Of a DNA stretch of 64,000 nt, positions 44,557 through 53,526 are shown piece after piece. How positions within the stretch are numbered: position 1 is the stretch's first letter; each line of letters starts with the position of its first letter. Both the position numbers and the translations under genes were made by a program. Origin of the DNA: Haliscomenobacteraceae bacterium (GTDB lineage: Bacteria; Bacteroidota; Bacteroidia; Chitinophagales; Saprospiraceae); assembly GCA_947501115.1 (NCBI GenBank), contig CANMVX010000005.1, positions 62,001-126,000 on the forward strand, given 5' to 3'. A model generated the notes under the pieces. It worked only from the letters and a program-made list of their open reading frames with translations, had not been told where the DNA came from and did not search any database.

Positions 44557-45602
44557 TTAATCATAACCTTTCTTGAAATAAGAAATTCACGTGATTCAAA
44601 AGAAATAATGTAGGTTCCTGGAGTTAAATTCAAGTTAGAAAATTGCATTTTTTGTAAATCATTAGAAAACTGAATATCTCTTTCTTGTTTAATCGTTCTT
44701 CCTAATATATCTCTTAATTGTACAGTAATCCCATTTAAAGGCAAAGAAAGGCTGGAAAATTGAAACTCAATATCGTTTAATGTAGCGTTTGTCACTATGA
44801 AATTAAAGTTTTCATCTACCTTTTCAGAAATATTCGTTAAAACACCAGCCATGTCAGAAGTACCATGGACATTAACAAACTCATATTTTACTCCATTTTT
44901 TTTCCATAAAACAGCTATTACTTCAAAATTGGCTGCAGATGAGTTAGCAGGTAGATTGATGGTAGCTGAGATAGTTTTTGAATACCCCGCTGCAAAAGAA
45001 GTACCAGGAAGATCTTCACCAAAACTTTGAGTAAAGAATGAATTTCTAAGCACATTTTTGTGTTCAACGGTGCCTGATAAACCAGCTTGAATTTCCTTAA
45101 CCACCTTTTCAACCAAATACAGCCCCATTGTATAGCTCCCTGTCATCAACTTGGGGAAAGTAAGGGTAACCTGTGCTTTAACGCTTGTATTTCCCGACGC
45201 TCTTGCTACTGTTTTCATAAGCGCCGACGGCTCTTTAGTTACATCATCTTCAATAGTATTTTTGATTTCCCTTTCGGTTACGGATCCCCCTGAACCCTTA
45301 TTTAGACCATTTAGATAAAAAGCTGGTTGATAAGCAGATTGATCAAAGTTTCTTATGATATCAGAGCCAGTTTGAGAGAAAAGTCTTGAGGTTGAACTTG
45401 AATGTGCCGTAAAATAAAAAGCATTATTTTTCACATTATTTAAAAGCGAGTTATAAGAATTCCAGGCTGCACCAGAACAAACAGGACACCAGGTAGCTGA
45501 TAATTTAACTACTAAACCGTTTTGCTTAGTGTCACTACCTTGGGCAGACATAGAATTTATATATAAAAATGTGCTAATGATTGAAAGGATAATAATTCTC
45601 AT
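44553..45602 (-). CDS. Omp28-like thioredoxin-fold protein with T9SS tail
   Basis: This 349-residue exported protein has a signal peptide (about 1-20, SAQG) and then a thioredoxin-like motif KLSATWCPVCSGAAW with a CxxC pair. The middle part is rich in beta strands as in Omp28-related outer membrane proteins. The last about 75 residues form a T9SS type A sorting domain (LPLNGITVQLRDILGR...LTPGTYIISFES...SRKVMIK). It is presumably surface-attached. It sits inside an operon of aspartokinase, tilS, an HsdR-like protein and anmK. Confidence 0.82.
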   Translation of the reverse strand: MRIIILSIISTFLYINSMSAQGSDTKQNGLVVKLSATWCPVCSGAAWNSYNSLLNNVKNNAFYFTAHSSSTSRLFSQTGSDIIRNFDQSAYQPAFYLNGLNKGSGGSVTEREIKNTIEDDVTKEPSALMKTVARASGNTSVKAQVTLTFPKLMTGSYTMGLYLVEKVVKEIQAGLSGTVEHKNVLRNSFFTQSFGEDLPGTSFAAGYSKTISATINLPANSSAANFEVIAVLWKKNGVKYEFVNVHGTSDMAGVLTNISEKVDENFNFIVTNATLNDIEFQFSSLSLPLNGITVQLRDILGRTIKQERDIQFSNDLQKMQFSNLNLTPGTYIISFESREFLISRKVMIK

Positions 45603-45603
45603 G

Positions 45604-46971
45604 TTAATTTATTTTATGCTCAAATATAAGGATATGTTCGGTATTTGAATCAATCTTACACCTATTATCTTGTCTTAAACCAATGACCCAAATAATTTGA
45701 TTATTGGCATCAACAAGAAGATACACCTCTTCTTTTTTAAGTTTATCAATCTTTTTGTCAGTGAGATAATCTTGGATTTTTTTTCGCTGATTATTCATGT
45801 TTATTGGGTAAAAAAAATCTCCAAATCTCCATTTTCTTACATACAATGGGAAAATTATTTTTTTTACATCCACGAAAATTTTTTCTGTCCCCTGGTTTAA
45901 ATTTTCAGGAATCTTACTACTATTCTTTATAGAAATGCTTCTATCCTTGGCATATTCAACATTTCCATTTTGGGGGATCTCTATTTCTTTAGGAACTAAA
46001 GGAGATTCGATTTCCCTTATTAACCTCAAGTGCTTTTCTAACTTAATGATTTTTATATCATTAAGTATAAAAATAGAACCAATTGACATTGACTTTTCCT
46101 TCATTTCAACGATTTCATAAATCATTTTTGAAGTAAAGCCCAAAGGACTTAAAATTTCATATATAAAAGTAACGGGTGCTAAACTCGCATTTAAACCATC
46201 AATATCTATAAGAAATTCGTTGGCGGATAAATGAGTAACTAATTTTTTAGATTCACGTGCAACGAATTCATTTTTAATCAAGATTAATTCTGACCAAACC
46301 CTTTTATTTTTCAAAAAAGTAGATAATAAAGAAGGATTAATTTTGTTTAATGCTGGCATAATTTCATGCCTTATCAAATTTCTATGATATAAAAGTTTGT
46401 TATTACTTGAATCGGTGCGAAAAGATATATCATTTTGAATGAGATAATCATTAACTTCCTTTTTAGGGAACGATAAAAGAGGACGCAAAATAGCTCCATT
46501 TATAGCAGGTATGCCGATAAGGGCATGTAGAAAGCCACCTCTTAAGACATTAAAAATGACCGTTTCTAACCAATCGGAGGCATGATGAGCGGTACAAATA
46601 AAATCAAAATGGCATTTTAATCTGGTTTCTTCGAAAAAGGTATAGCGAAAATCTCTTGCCATTTGTTGCACATTCCCCCCTTGATTAGATAGGATAAAAG
46701 GTGTGTCTATGACCTTAACAAAGCACTCGATATCATGATTTTTAGCCCAGGTGGTTACAAAATTCATATCCTCATCAGATTCACTCCCCCGAAGTGAATA
46801 ATTTATGTGGATGACACCAAATTTTAGTCCTGATTTTAAGAATAAATTGGCAAGGCACATTGAATCACTTCCACCACTAACCCCTAAAAGGAAAGATTTT
46901 TTAGATAAATCACCCCTAACAAGGCTTTTAAGACTATCTAAAAAGGAAGATTCCAGCGGTAACTTTCTCAC
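45604..46971 (-). CDS. tilS: tRNA(Ile)-lysidine synthetase TilS
   Basis: This 455-residue enzyme ligates lysine to C34 of tRNA-Ile(CAU) and is essential for AUA decoding. The N-terminal ATP-pyrophosphatase domain has the P-loop-like GVSGGSDSMCL, then HINYSLRGSESDEDM, ICTAHHASDWLETVIFN and FPKKEVNDYL. The C-terminal domain ends with RKKIQDYLTDKKI and the final conserved WVIGLRQDNR. Its start overlaps the aspartokinase stop by four bases. Confidence 0.96.
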   Translation of the reverse strand: MRKLPLESSFLDSLKSLVRGDLSKKSFLLGVSGGSDSMCLANLFLKSGLKFGVIHINYSLRGSESDEDMNFVTTWAKNHDIECFVKVIDTPFILSNQGGNVQQMARDFRYTFFEETRLKCHFDFICTAHHASDWLETVIFNVLRGGFLHALIGIPAINGAILRPLLSFPKKEVNDYLIQNDISFRTDSSNNKLLYHRNLIRHEIMPALNKINPSLLSTFLKNKRVWSELILIKNEFVARESKKLVTHLSANEFLIDIDGLNASLAPVTFIYEILSPLGFTSKMIYEIVEMKEKSMSIGSIFILNDIKIIKLEKHLRLIREIESPLVPKEIEIPQNGNVEYAKDRSISIKNSSKIPENLNQGTEKIFVDVKKIIFPLYVRKWRFGDFFYPINMNNQRKKIQDYLTDKKIDKLKKEEVYLLVDANNQIIWVIGLRQDNRCKIDSNTEHILIFEHKIN

Positions 46972-48242
46972 TTTGCAATATCCATGTAAATCATTTGAAA
47001 AGTACCATTTACATCACCTACAACTAAAACCTGCACATTTTCCATCATATTGATTTTCAATTCATTTGTATAATGCCTAATGGTCATTAAGTTACAATTA
47101 CTTTGAATACTTACGGCAAAATTTGGTTGAAGAATCTGCTCTAATTGGTTGGCATCAAAAAAAGGACAACTTCCGCAGATACAAAGATGAAGACCCGTAT
47201 TTTGCATAAAATTAACCTGGAAACCAATTTCATGAAAAACATTAAAAATAAATGCTAAATCCTTTTCAGCTATAAAAGAGTAATCTTTGGGTTCAATAGT
47301 CAGTAAAATCTGATTTGACTCTTTGATAATGATAGGAGGATAATTAACTTTTTTATCTCCACCAAAAAAAGTCCCCTCAAGCTCTGGCTGAACAAAAGAT
47401 TTAACTTTTAGAGGTATATTTTTGGCTTTTAGCGGTTTAATGGTTTTAAGGTGAATCACTTTTGCACCGTAGTAGGTCATTTCAATAGCCTCCTGATAGG
47501 AAATGACGGGTAATAAAACGGCATCAGTAAAAAACCTTGGATCGGCATTATACACACCTGCAACATCTTTCCAGATAGTCAAACTATGAGCGTTCAAACA
47601 ATGACTCAAAATAGCCGCAGAATAATCGGAGCCTTCTCTACCTAAAGAAACAGTGTTATTATCTATGGTAGAACCAATAAAGCCAGGTATAATAACTAAA
47701 GAACCGATAGCAATATGAGGTTCAATTACCTTTTTACATTTCACATCCGTTTCGTTCCAAAACACCCATCCCTCCCTGTAATTATCGTCGGTAGTAATTA
47801 TATCACGCGCGTCTATCCAAACTGCTTTCATTTTTAACTTAAGCAGCAATGCATGCATGATTCTGGTAGATAATAATTCACCGATGCCAATAATCTGGTC
47901 ATAACAGTAATTGAAATCTGCACCAGGCTCTTCATCTAAGACCCAATCTATTTCAACAAATAAATCATTTATAACATCAAAAACTTCGTCTGTCTGATCT
48001 AAAAGAGAAGCAGCCAAAGCAATATGATAAGATTTAATATCAAGCCAAATTTCTTGTTGCTCCGTTGATTTTTTATGGTATGCCTGAATTAGGGATTCAA
48101 GTTTATCCGTAATTTTTCCAGAGGCAGAGAGAACGACTACGTCAGCTGTTTGAGTTTTAAGAATATTTGCCACATTTAAAAATGATGCGGTATCTTTTAG
48201 AGAGGCTCCACCAAATTTAAAAACCTTTAATTCCGAATTCAT
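46968..48242 (-). CDS. Aspartate kinase
   Basis: This 424-residue protein phosphorylates L-aspartate with ATP, the entry into lysine, threonine and methionine synthesis. Motifs: KVFKFGGASLKD (phosphate loop), VVLSASGKITD, GREGSDYSAAIL, and WKDVAGVYNADPR. The C-terminal part (about 290-424) is an ACT-type regulatory region. No homoserine dehydrogenase domain follows, so it is monofunctional. It leads the operon; a -7 element (TACTTTTG) lies 26 bases upstream. Confidence 0.92.
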   Translation of the reverse strand: MNSELKVFKFGGASLKDTASFLNVANILKTQTADVVVLSASGKITDKLESLIQAYHKKSTEQQEIWLDIKSYHIALAASLLDQTDEVFDVINDLFVEIDWVLDEEPGADFNYCYDQIIGIGELLSTRIMHALLLKLKMKAVWIDARDIITTDDNYREGWVFWNETDVKCKKVIEPHIAIGSLVIIPGFIGSTIDNNTVSLGREGSDYSAAILSHCLNAHSLTIWKDVAGVYNADPRFFTDAVLLPVISYQEAIEMTYYGAKVIHLKTIKPLKAKNIPLKVKSFVQPELEGTFFGGDKKVNYPPIIIKESNQILLTIEPKDYSFIAEKDLAFIFNVFHEIGFQVNFMQNTGLHLCICGSCPFFDANQLEQILQPNFAVSIQSNCNLMTIRHYTNELKINMMENVQVLVVGDVNGTFQMIYMDIAK

Positions 48243-48268
48243 TCTATCATAATTTAATTAAGGATAAA

Positions 48269-48276
48269 CAAAAGTA
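48269..48276 (-). promoter_or_regulatory. -7 element TACTTTTG of the aspartokinase operon
   Basis: Read on the minus strand, TACTTTTG fits TAnnTTTG and ends 26 bases before the ATG at 48242. It is in the 84-base divergent region shared with the amidase gene. Confidence 0.4.
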
Positions 48277-48301
48277 AAATGAAAAAATGGAATTAGTTTT
48301 T

Positions 48302-48309
48302 TAATTTTG
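48302..48309 (+). promoter_or_regulatory. -7 element TAATTTTG of the amidase gene
   Basis: TAATTTTG fits TAnnTTTG and ends 17 bases before the ATG at 48327. No -33 box is visible at the usual distance. Confidence 0.35.
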
Positions 48310-48326
48310 GAAATTAACCCAACTCT

Positions 48327-49973
48327 ATGAAAAAATCAGGCATTTCAACAGCAATAATTTTAGTTTGCACTTTTATTTTTGGCGCTTTTTTTGAAAAAAT
48401 GATAGAACCAATAATCACGAGTAATTCCATAAAGGAAGCTGCAAATATTATGGGGCTACAATTTTCTGAGCATGAGATAGATTCTTTACTGCCTGGTGTA
48501 TCAGAATTCAACAAAGGATTTAGTAAAAACAGAGAAAAGGACATTGACAATGGCGTGTCACCGGCCTTCGTTTTTGACCCCAGACCGTCAGGATTTCAAT
48601 CGCCAACAGGTGCCTCCGGATTAACCCTAAGTATGGTAAAGCCATTTAAGATAGATAAGGCAAAACTCCCCTGGTATTCCATTTCAGAACTAGCGTATCT
48701 AATTAAATCTAAGCAAATCAGTTCCGTAGAGCTCACTCAATATTTCATATCTAGGATCAAAAAGTACAATAGCAGCTTATTTTGTGTTATAACGGTAACA
48801 GAAGATCTGGCACTTAAGCAAGCAAAAAAGGCAGATGAAGAAATAGCTGCTGGTAAATATCGTGGATTATTACACGGAATACCTTATGGTGCAAAAGATT
48901 TATTGGCCACAGAGGGATATAAAACTACGTGGGGAGCAACCCCATATAAAGATCAAGTGATTAATGAAAACGCGACAGTAATTCAAAAACTGAATGCTGC
49001 AGGCGCGGTTCTAATTGCTAAAACATCTATGGGAGCATTAGCTTGGGGCGATGTTTGGTTTGGAGGTACTACTAAAAATCCGTGGGATATAGAAAGCGGA
49101 TCAAGTGGCTCCTCAGCTGGCAGTGCATCAGCCGTTTCCGCTGGATTAATGCCTTTTGCCATAGGTACCGAAACATTGGGAAGTATTGTTTCACCCTCTA
49201 CCGTTTGCGGTACTACAGGACTAAGACCTACCTTTGGAAGGGTAAGCAGACATAGGGCTATGGCACTGAGTTGGACTATGGACAAAATAGGCCCGATATC
49301 CAGGACGGCAGAAGATTGTGCTCTGGTGTTTTCCATAATACAGGGAAAAGACAATAAAGATGTATCTGTGCAGGAATTTCCGTTCAACTATAATACAGCG
49401 TTGAATATAAAATCATTAAAAATAGGCTACTTAAAAAGTTCTTTTGACAGAAATTATCCGTTCAAACAGCAAGATAGCCTCATTTTAGCCCTTTTAAAGA
49501 AAGAAGGGATAAATTTAATTCCCGTTGAATTACCCGAACTCCCCTATTTATCTCCTATTTTATCAGCAGAATCAGCCGCTGCCTTCGATGAATTAACGAG
49601 AAATAATAAAGATGATTTATTAGAAAGGCAAATTAAAAATGCCTGGCCGAATAAATTTAGAGAGTCTAGATTTATTCCTGCAGTAGAGTATATTCAGGCC
49701 AATAGGAAACGTAAAATACTCATGGAGGAGATGAAGGAAAAGGTTTTTTCAAAAATTGATCTTTACCTGAATCCATCCTGGGGAGGAACCAGTTTGACCA
49801 TTACCAATTATACGGGACATCCATGTATTGTAATACCAAATGGCTTTATAAATGGTAAACCAACCAGTATAACCATAACTGGAAATTTATATCAGGAATC
49901 TCAAGTTATTGCCTTAGCCCATTTTATCCAATCAAGAACAGAGCACCACAAGCAACACCCTATCTTTCAATGA
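48327..49973 (+). CDS. Amidase signature family hydrolase, membrane-anchored or exported
   Basis: This 548-residue enzyme of the amidase signature family has an N-terminal hydrophobic segment (about 7-22), possibly a signal anchor. It shows the Ser-cisSer-Lys triad context: HGIPYGAKDLLA (Lys), SGSSGSSAGSASAVSAG (cis-Ser block), and ETLGSIVSPSTVCG (nucleophile Ser in GSIV). The gene is not gatA: GatB/GatC are absent and the N-terminal extension differs. The substrate is unknown, probably a small amide or an envelope peptide. It overlaps the downstream flavoprotein gene by four bases. Confidence 0.88.
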   Translation: MKKSGISTAIILVCTFIFGAFFEKMIEPIITSNSIKEAANIMGLQFSEHEIDSLLPGVSEFNKGFSKNREKDIDNGVSPAFVFDPRPSGFQSPTGASGLTLSMVKPFKIDKAKLPWYSISELAYLIKSKQISSVELTQYFISRIKKYNSSLFCVITVTEDLALKQAKKADEEIAAGKYRGLLHGIPYGAKDLLATEGYKTTWGATPYKDQVINENATVIQKLNAAGAVLIAKTSMGALAWGDVWFGGTTKNPWDIESGSSGSSAGSASAVSAGLMPFAIGTETLGSIVSPSTVCGTTGLRPTFGRVSRHRAMALSWTMDKIGPISRTAEDCALVFSIIQGKDNKDVSVQEFPFNYNTALNIKSLKIGYLKSSFDRNYPFKQQDSLILALLKKEGINLIPVELPELPYLSPILSAESAAAFDELTRNNKDDLLERQIKNAWPNKFRESRFIPAVEYIQANRKRKILMEEMKEKVFSKIDLYLNPSWGGTSLTITNYTGHPCIVIPNGFINGKPTSITITGNLYQESQVIALAHFIQSRTEHHKQHPIFQ

Positions 49974-51187
49974 GTAAACCTACAGTTTTAATTATTGGGG
50001 GAGGCGCTGCAGGATTTTTTACTGCTTGTTTACTCGCTGAAAAACATAGTAATATAAAAATTACTATACTTGAAAAAGATAAGGAAGGATTAAAAAAGGT
50101 TCGTATTTCCGGAGGAGGTCGATGTAATGTAACTCATGCCTGTTATGAGGCTAGAGACCTTGTGAAGTTTTATCCTAGAGGAGAAAAGGAACTTTATGCC
50201 CCGTTCTTACAATTTCAACCCAAAGATACCATTGAATGGTTTTCTAAAAACGGTGTTGCCTTAAAAACAGAGGCAGATGGCAGAATGTTTCCCATCACGG
50301 ACTCTTCTGAAACTATCATTGAATGCTTCATGAGAATTTGTAAAAAGCATCATGTGGAAGTTAAACTTAGTTGTCGTGTCACCGCCGTAAGGAAAATGGA
50401 TGCAAAATGGGAAGTTACTTTTTCAGATAAAATATATCTATCAGATTACTTGATTATTACAGCGGGAAGTAGCCCGTCTATATGGACTATTTTATCCTCC
50501 ATGGGCCATACCATTGTCCCCGCAGTTCCGTCTTTATTTACTTTTAAAGTGAACGATAAGGCATTAAATGAACTTGCTGGTATTAGTCTTCCAGCTGCGA
50601 CTGTTAAAGTTTTAGGGTTAAAACATGCTACCGCAGGGCCAGTATTAATTACTCATTGGGGCTTAAGCGGGCCTGCCATTCTTAAAATGAGCGCTTGGGC
50701 AGCTGTTGAACTTAATGAACTAAAATACGAATTTGATATCGAAGTAAATTGGATATCCCAAACCTATGACGATGTCTTAGCAGATATAAAGCTGATAAAG
50801 GAATCCGAAGCAAAAAAACAAATGGGAAATGTGGTGATGTATAAAATTCCCCATAGATTCTGGATGTATCTTTTACATACCTCAGATATACAATCAACGC
50901 AACAATGGGCTAATCTTACAAAAAAACAAACGCAGGATTTAGCACGAAACATGACTAAATTTACGTTAAGCGTGAGAGGAAAAAGCACCAACAAAGAAGA
51001 ATTTGTTACTGCAGGAGGGGTTTCTCTTAAAGATGTAAATTTTAAAAGCTTCCAAAGCAAAATACAAGAAAATCTATATTTTGCCGGGGAAGTTTTAAAT
51101 ATAGACGGCTTAACCGGAGGATTCAACTTCCAATCGGCCTGGACAGGCGCTTACATCATCTCAAAAGAGATATCAACAAAAATATAA
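49970..51187 (+). CDS. BaiN/RdsA-type FAD-dependent oxidoreductase
   Basis: This 405-residue HI0933-like flavoprotein starts with VLIIGGGAAGFFTACLLA (FAD dinucleotide-binding) and has RISGGGRCNVTHAC, the Tyr-Leu-Iso-x-Ala-Gly-Ser strand (YLIITAGSSP), GPVLITHWGLSGPAILKMSAW and the C-terminal FAGEVLNIDGLTGGFNFQSAW, which are the family signatures. Such enzymes are poorly characterised; BaiN reduces bile-acid intermediates, but many members are general. It is cotranslated with the upstream amidase (ATGA overlap). Confidence 0.92.
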   Translation: MSKPTVLIIGGGAAGFFTACLLAEKHSNIKITILEKDKEGLKKVRISGGGRCNVTHACYEARDLVKFYPRGEKELYAPFLQFQPKDTIEWFSKNGVALKTEADGRMFPITDSSETIIECFMRICKKHHVEVKLSCRVTAVRKMDAKWEVTFSDKIYLSDYLIITAGSSPSIWTILSSMGHTIVPAVPSLFTFKVNDKALNELAGISLPAATVKVLGLKHATAGPVLITHWGLSGPAILKMSAWAAVELNELKYEFDIEVNWISQTYDDVLADIKLIKESEAKKQMGNVVMYKIPHRFWMYLLHTSDIQSTQQWANLTKKQTQDLARNMTKFTLSVRGKSTNKEEFVTAGGVSLKDVNFKSFQSKIQENLYFAGEVLNIDGLTGGFNFQSAWTGAYIISKEISTKI

Positions 51188-51193
51188 CCTCTT

Positions 51194-51883
51194 TTAATTA
51201 TTCGTTAAATTCCGCATTAATTTCCACCAATGTTTATCAGGCGTTTCTGCTTCAATGGTAATCAATGTTTTCTTAACCGGATGAATAAATGAAAGGGAAT
51301 GGCAATGTAAGGCAATAGATGCATCTTGTAATGCCGTAGGAAACCCATACTTTAAGTCACCTACTATGGGACAGTTAAGAGAAGCAAGTTGCACTCTTAT
51401 CTGGTGTGGGCGACCCGTTTTAGGGGTAACTTCTAACAAAAATCTACCATCGATAATACCAAATAGTTCGTAAGCAGTTTCTGCGTATTTAGCGTCAGGA
51501 TTACGTCTGGAGGGAGCGGATAACGCTTTCGAAATATTTCTTTCCTCATCTTTTGCGATATAATGAGTTATTATACCTTTTTCAGATGGCGGTTTGAACG
51601 CTACTATAGCCCAATATTTTTTAGTGATTAAGTTATCCCGGAACAACTCATTCATTCTTACCAAAGCCTTTGATGTTTTGGCAAAAATAACGGCGCCACT
51701 TACTGGTCTATCAAGACGATGCACTGTACCAAGGAAAACATCCCCAGGTTTTTTATATCTATCTTTAATATATTTTTTGAGCCAATCTCCAAGAGTAGCA
51801 TCTTCTGTTTTGTCCCCTTGAACTAATAGCCCAGCGGGTTTGTTAACCACAATAAGGTGGTTGTCTTCGTAAATTACCTGCAA
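51194..51883 (-). CDS. RluA-family pseudouridine synthase
   Basis: This 229-residue enzyme isomerises uridine to pseudouridine in rRNA or tRNA. The catalytic Asp is in HRLDRPVSG, preceded by NHLIVVNKPAGLLVQ, and followed by FLEVTPKTGRPHQIRVQLA. It lacks an N-terminal S4 domain, so it is an RluA/TruC-like short form. The start is TTG at 51883; an ATG at 51894 is out of frame. Specific target sites are unknown. Confidence 0.92.
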   Translation of the reverse strand: MQVIYEDNHLIVVNKPAGLLVQGDKTEDATLGDWLKKYIKDRYKKPGDVFLGTVHRLDRPVSGAVIFAKTSKALVRMNELFRDNLITKKYWAIVAFKPPSEKGIITHYIAKDEERNISKALSAPSRRNPDAKYAETAYELFGIIDGRFLLEVTPKTGRPHQIRVQLASLNCPIVGDLKYGFPTALQDASIALHCHSLSFIHPVKKTLITIEAETPDKHWWKLMRNLTNN

Positions 51884-51902
51884 TTTTTTAACATTTAAGC
51901 CA

Positions 51903-51910
51903 CAAAGATA
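51903..51910 (-). promoter_or_regulatory. -7 element TATCTTTG of the pseudouridine synthase gene
   Basis: Read on the minus strand, TATCTTTG fits TAnnTTTG and ends 19 bases before the TTG start at 51883. It abuts the mqnD ATG on the other strand. Confidence 0.4.
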
Positions 51911-52725
51911 TGCAAATTACATTGGGCTTTTCTCCTTGCCCTAATGATACCTTCATTTTTGATGCAATTGTTAACAAAAGAATTGATTTAGAGGGACTTG
52001 AGTTTGAAATTATTTTAGCAGATGTAGAAAAACTAAATCAATTAGCTTTTCAAAACACGTTGGACGTGACTAAACTAAGCTATCACGCGTTGGCTTTATT
52101 AATGCCAGATTACCAATTGTTACATGCTGGAAGTGCTTTGGGAAATAATTGTGGACCATTATTAATTTCTTCCAAAGAAATTTATATAAAAGATATAGCA
52201 AAACTAAAAATAGGCATACCTGGAAAATTTACAACAGCCAATTTTTTACTTCATTTTGCTTTTCCCAATGCCACAAATACCAGCGAATTTCTTTTTTCAG
52301 AAATTGAAGATTCTCTTATAAAAAATGATATTGATCTTGGATTAATTATTCATGAGAATAGGTTTACCTATAAATCAAAGGGGTTAAAGAAAATAATAGA
52401 CCTTGGAGAATACTGGGAAAATGAAACTGGCCTCCCCATACCTTTAGGTGGCATTGGCATAAAAAGAGGATTATCTCAGGAGATCAAAACGAAGGTAGAT
52501 AAATTAATTAAAAAAAGCATTCAATTTGCTTTCCAACAGCCTACCCTAAGTTTACCTTACATTACATTGAATGCACAAGAGATGGACGAAGAAATTGTTA
52601 GAAAACATATTCATTTATATGTAAATGAATATTCTGAAAACATAGGAGAAAAAGGAAAAGAAGCTGTTATATATCTATTTAATAAAATTAATAGCCAAGC
52701 TACAAAACTAGATATTTGGGTGTAA
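51910..52725 (+). CDS. mqnD: 1,4-dihydroxy-6-naphthoate synthase MqnD
   Basis: This 271-residue enzyme converts cyclic dehypoxanthine futalosine to 1,4-dihydroxy-6-naphthoate, a late step of the futalosine menaquinone pathway. The family start LGFSPCPNDTFIFDAI is exact in style, followed by DVEKLNQLAF, VTKLSYHAL, GSALGNNCGPLLI, KIGIPGKFTTANFLL and LGLIIHENRF. The periplasmic-binding-protein-like fold fits. It overlaps the convergent YjjG-type gene by 18 bases. Together with mqnB (9.2 kb) and the UbiA gene (58 kb) it establishes the pathway. Confidence 0.95.
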   Translation: MQITLGFSPCPNDTFIFDAIVNKRIDLEGLEFEIILADVEKLNQLAFQNTLDVTKLSYHALALLMPDYQLLHAGSALGNNCGPLLISSKEIYIKDIAKLKIGIPGKFTTANFLLHFAFPNATNTSEFLFSEIEDSLIKNDIDLGLIIHENRFTYKSKGLKKIIDLGEYWENETGLPIPLGGIGIKRGLSQEIKTKVDKLIKKSIQFAFQQPTLSLPYITLNAQEMDEEIVRKHIHLYVNEYSENIGEKGKEAVIYLFNKINSQATKLDIWV

Positions 52726-53418
52726 AAGAAATGAAGGAATGATGTCTTCTAATTTTGTTACCGTCATAGTAGGCTTTATTTGTTGAGGAATTTCTTTCTG
52801 TTTTGAATTAAACCATATTGTTTTAAATCCAAATTTCTGAGCGCCTTCAATATCAGAATAAGGATTATCTCCTACCAATAAAATATTTTCTGTGGGTAAG
52901 TTTCCCGATGTATGTTTTGCAAGGGTGAAAATTTCCTGATTAGGTTTTGATATGCCAATTTCATCAGAAACTATTATGTGATCAAAATAATGCGTTATTT
53001 CAGCTTTCGAGAGTCTCGGCCTTTGCGCTTCTTTAAGTCCATTCGTTAAAATTCCCATTGGAATTTTATCCTTAAAGAAATTCAATAATGACAGCGCTCC
53101 TGAAATCAAATTTGATTCATTTATCAAAAAAGAAATATACTGTGCATTCATTTCAAAGGCGTCTGCTTTATCATGCCAATTCATAGCGGATAAGAATCGT
53201 TCAAATCTTAAAGATCTAAGTTCATGGGATGAAATTATATTTTGCTCAAATTCCTGCCATGTTTGGTGATTTCCTCGCTGATAAATCTCAAAACATTGTT
53301 GGTCATTGGGTAAATCATAGTAGTCCATTAAACGAACAAAAGCTTCATTAGAAGCAGAGGAAAAATCCATTAATGTATCATCTAAATCGAAATAAATGAA
53401 TTGAATATCATTAAACAT
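52708..53418 (-). CDS. YjjG-type HAD phosphatase (noncanonical pyrimidine nucleotidase)
   Basis: This 236-residue HAD enzyme has an intact motif I (IYFDLDDTLMDF), motif II TNG (GILTNGLKE), the Lys in ISKPNQEIF and motif IV VGDNPYSDIEGA, so it is active. Similarity of the length and the DDTL...FD start to YjjG suggests cleavage of noncanonical pyrimidine nucleoside monophosphates. This contrasts with the degenerate HAD protein at 39.1 kb. It converges on mqnD with an 18-base overlap. Confidence 0.88.
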   Translation of the reverse strand: MFNDIQFIYFDLDDTLMDFSSASNEAFVRLMDYYDLPNDQQCFEIYQRGNHQTWQEFEQNIISSHELRSLRFERFLSAMNWHDKADAFEMNAQYISFLINESNLISGALSLLNFFKDKIPMGILTNGLKEAQRPRLSKAEITHYFDHIIVSDEIGISKPNQEIFTLAKHTSGNLPTENILLVGDNPYSDIEGAQKFGFKTIWFNSKQKEIPQQIKPTMTVTKLEDIIPSFLLHPNI

Positions 53419-53438
53419 ACTAAGGAATTAAAATAAAT

Positions 53439-53446
53439 CAAAGATA
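53439..53446 (-). promoter_or_regulatory. -7 element TATCTTTG of the YjjG-type gene
   Basis: Read on the minus strand, TATCTTTG fits TAnnTTTG and ends 20 bases before the ATG at 53418. It shares a 108-base divergent region with ald. Confidence 0.4.
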
Positions 53447-53487
53447 GTAATTCAAAATAAATCATGAAGATTATGACTTAAAATACT

Positions 53488-53495
53488 TAAATTTG
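53488..53495 (+). promoter_or_regulatory. -7 element TAAATTTG of ald
   Basis: TAAATTTG fits TAnnTTTG and ends 31 bases before the ATG at 53527. A -33 box is not obvious. Confidence 0.4.
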
Positions 53496-53526
53496 CCGCG
53501 CTCAAAAACCAACTAAAATACAAAAA

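Noticed and set aside
48983-49387. 134-codon open frame on the minus strand within the amidase gene
   Set aside because: It lies over the conserved Gly/Ser amidase signature and is explained by codon bias on the opposite strand.
50764-51126. 120-codon minus-strand open frame inside the flavoprotein gene
   Set aside because: The plus-strand protein has complete FAD motifs and the reverse frame resembles no family.
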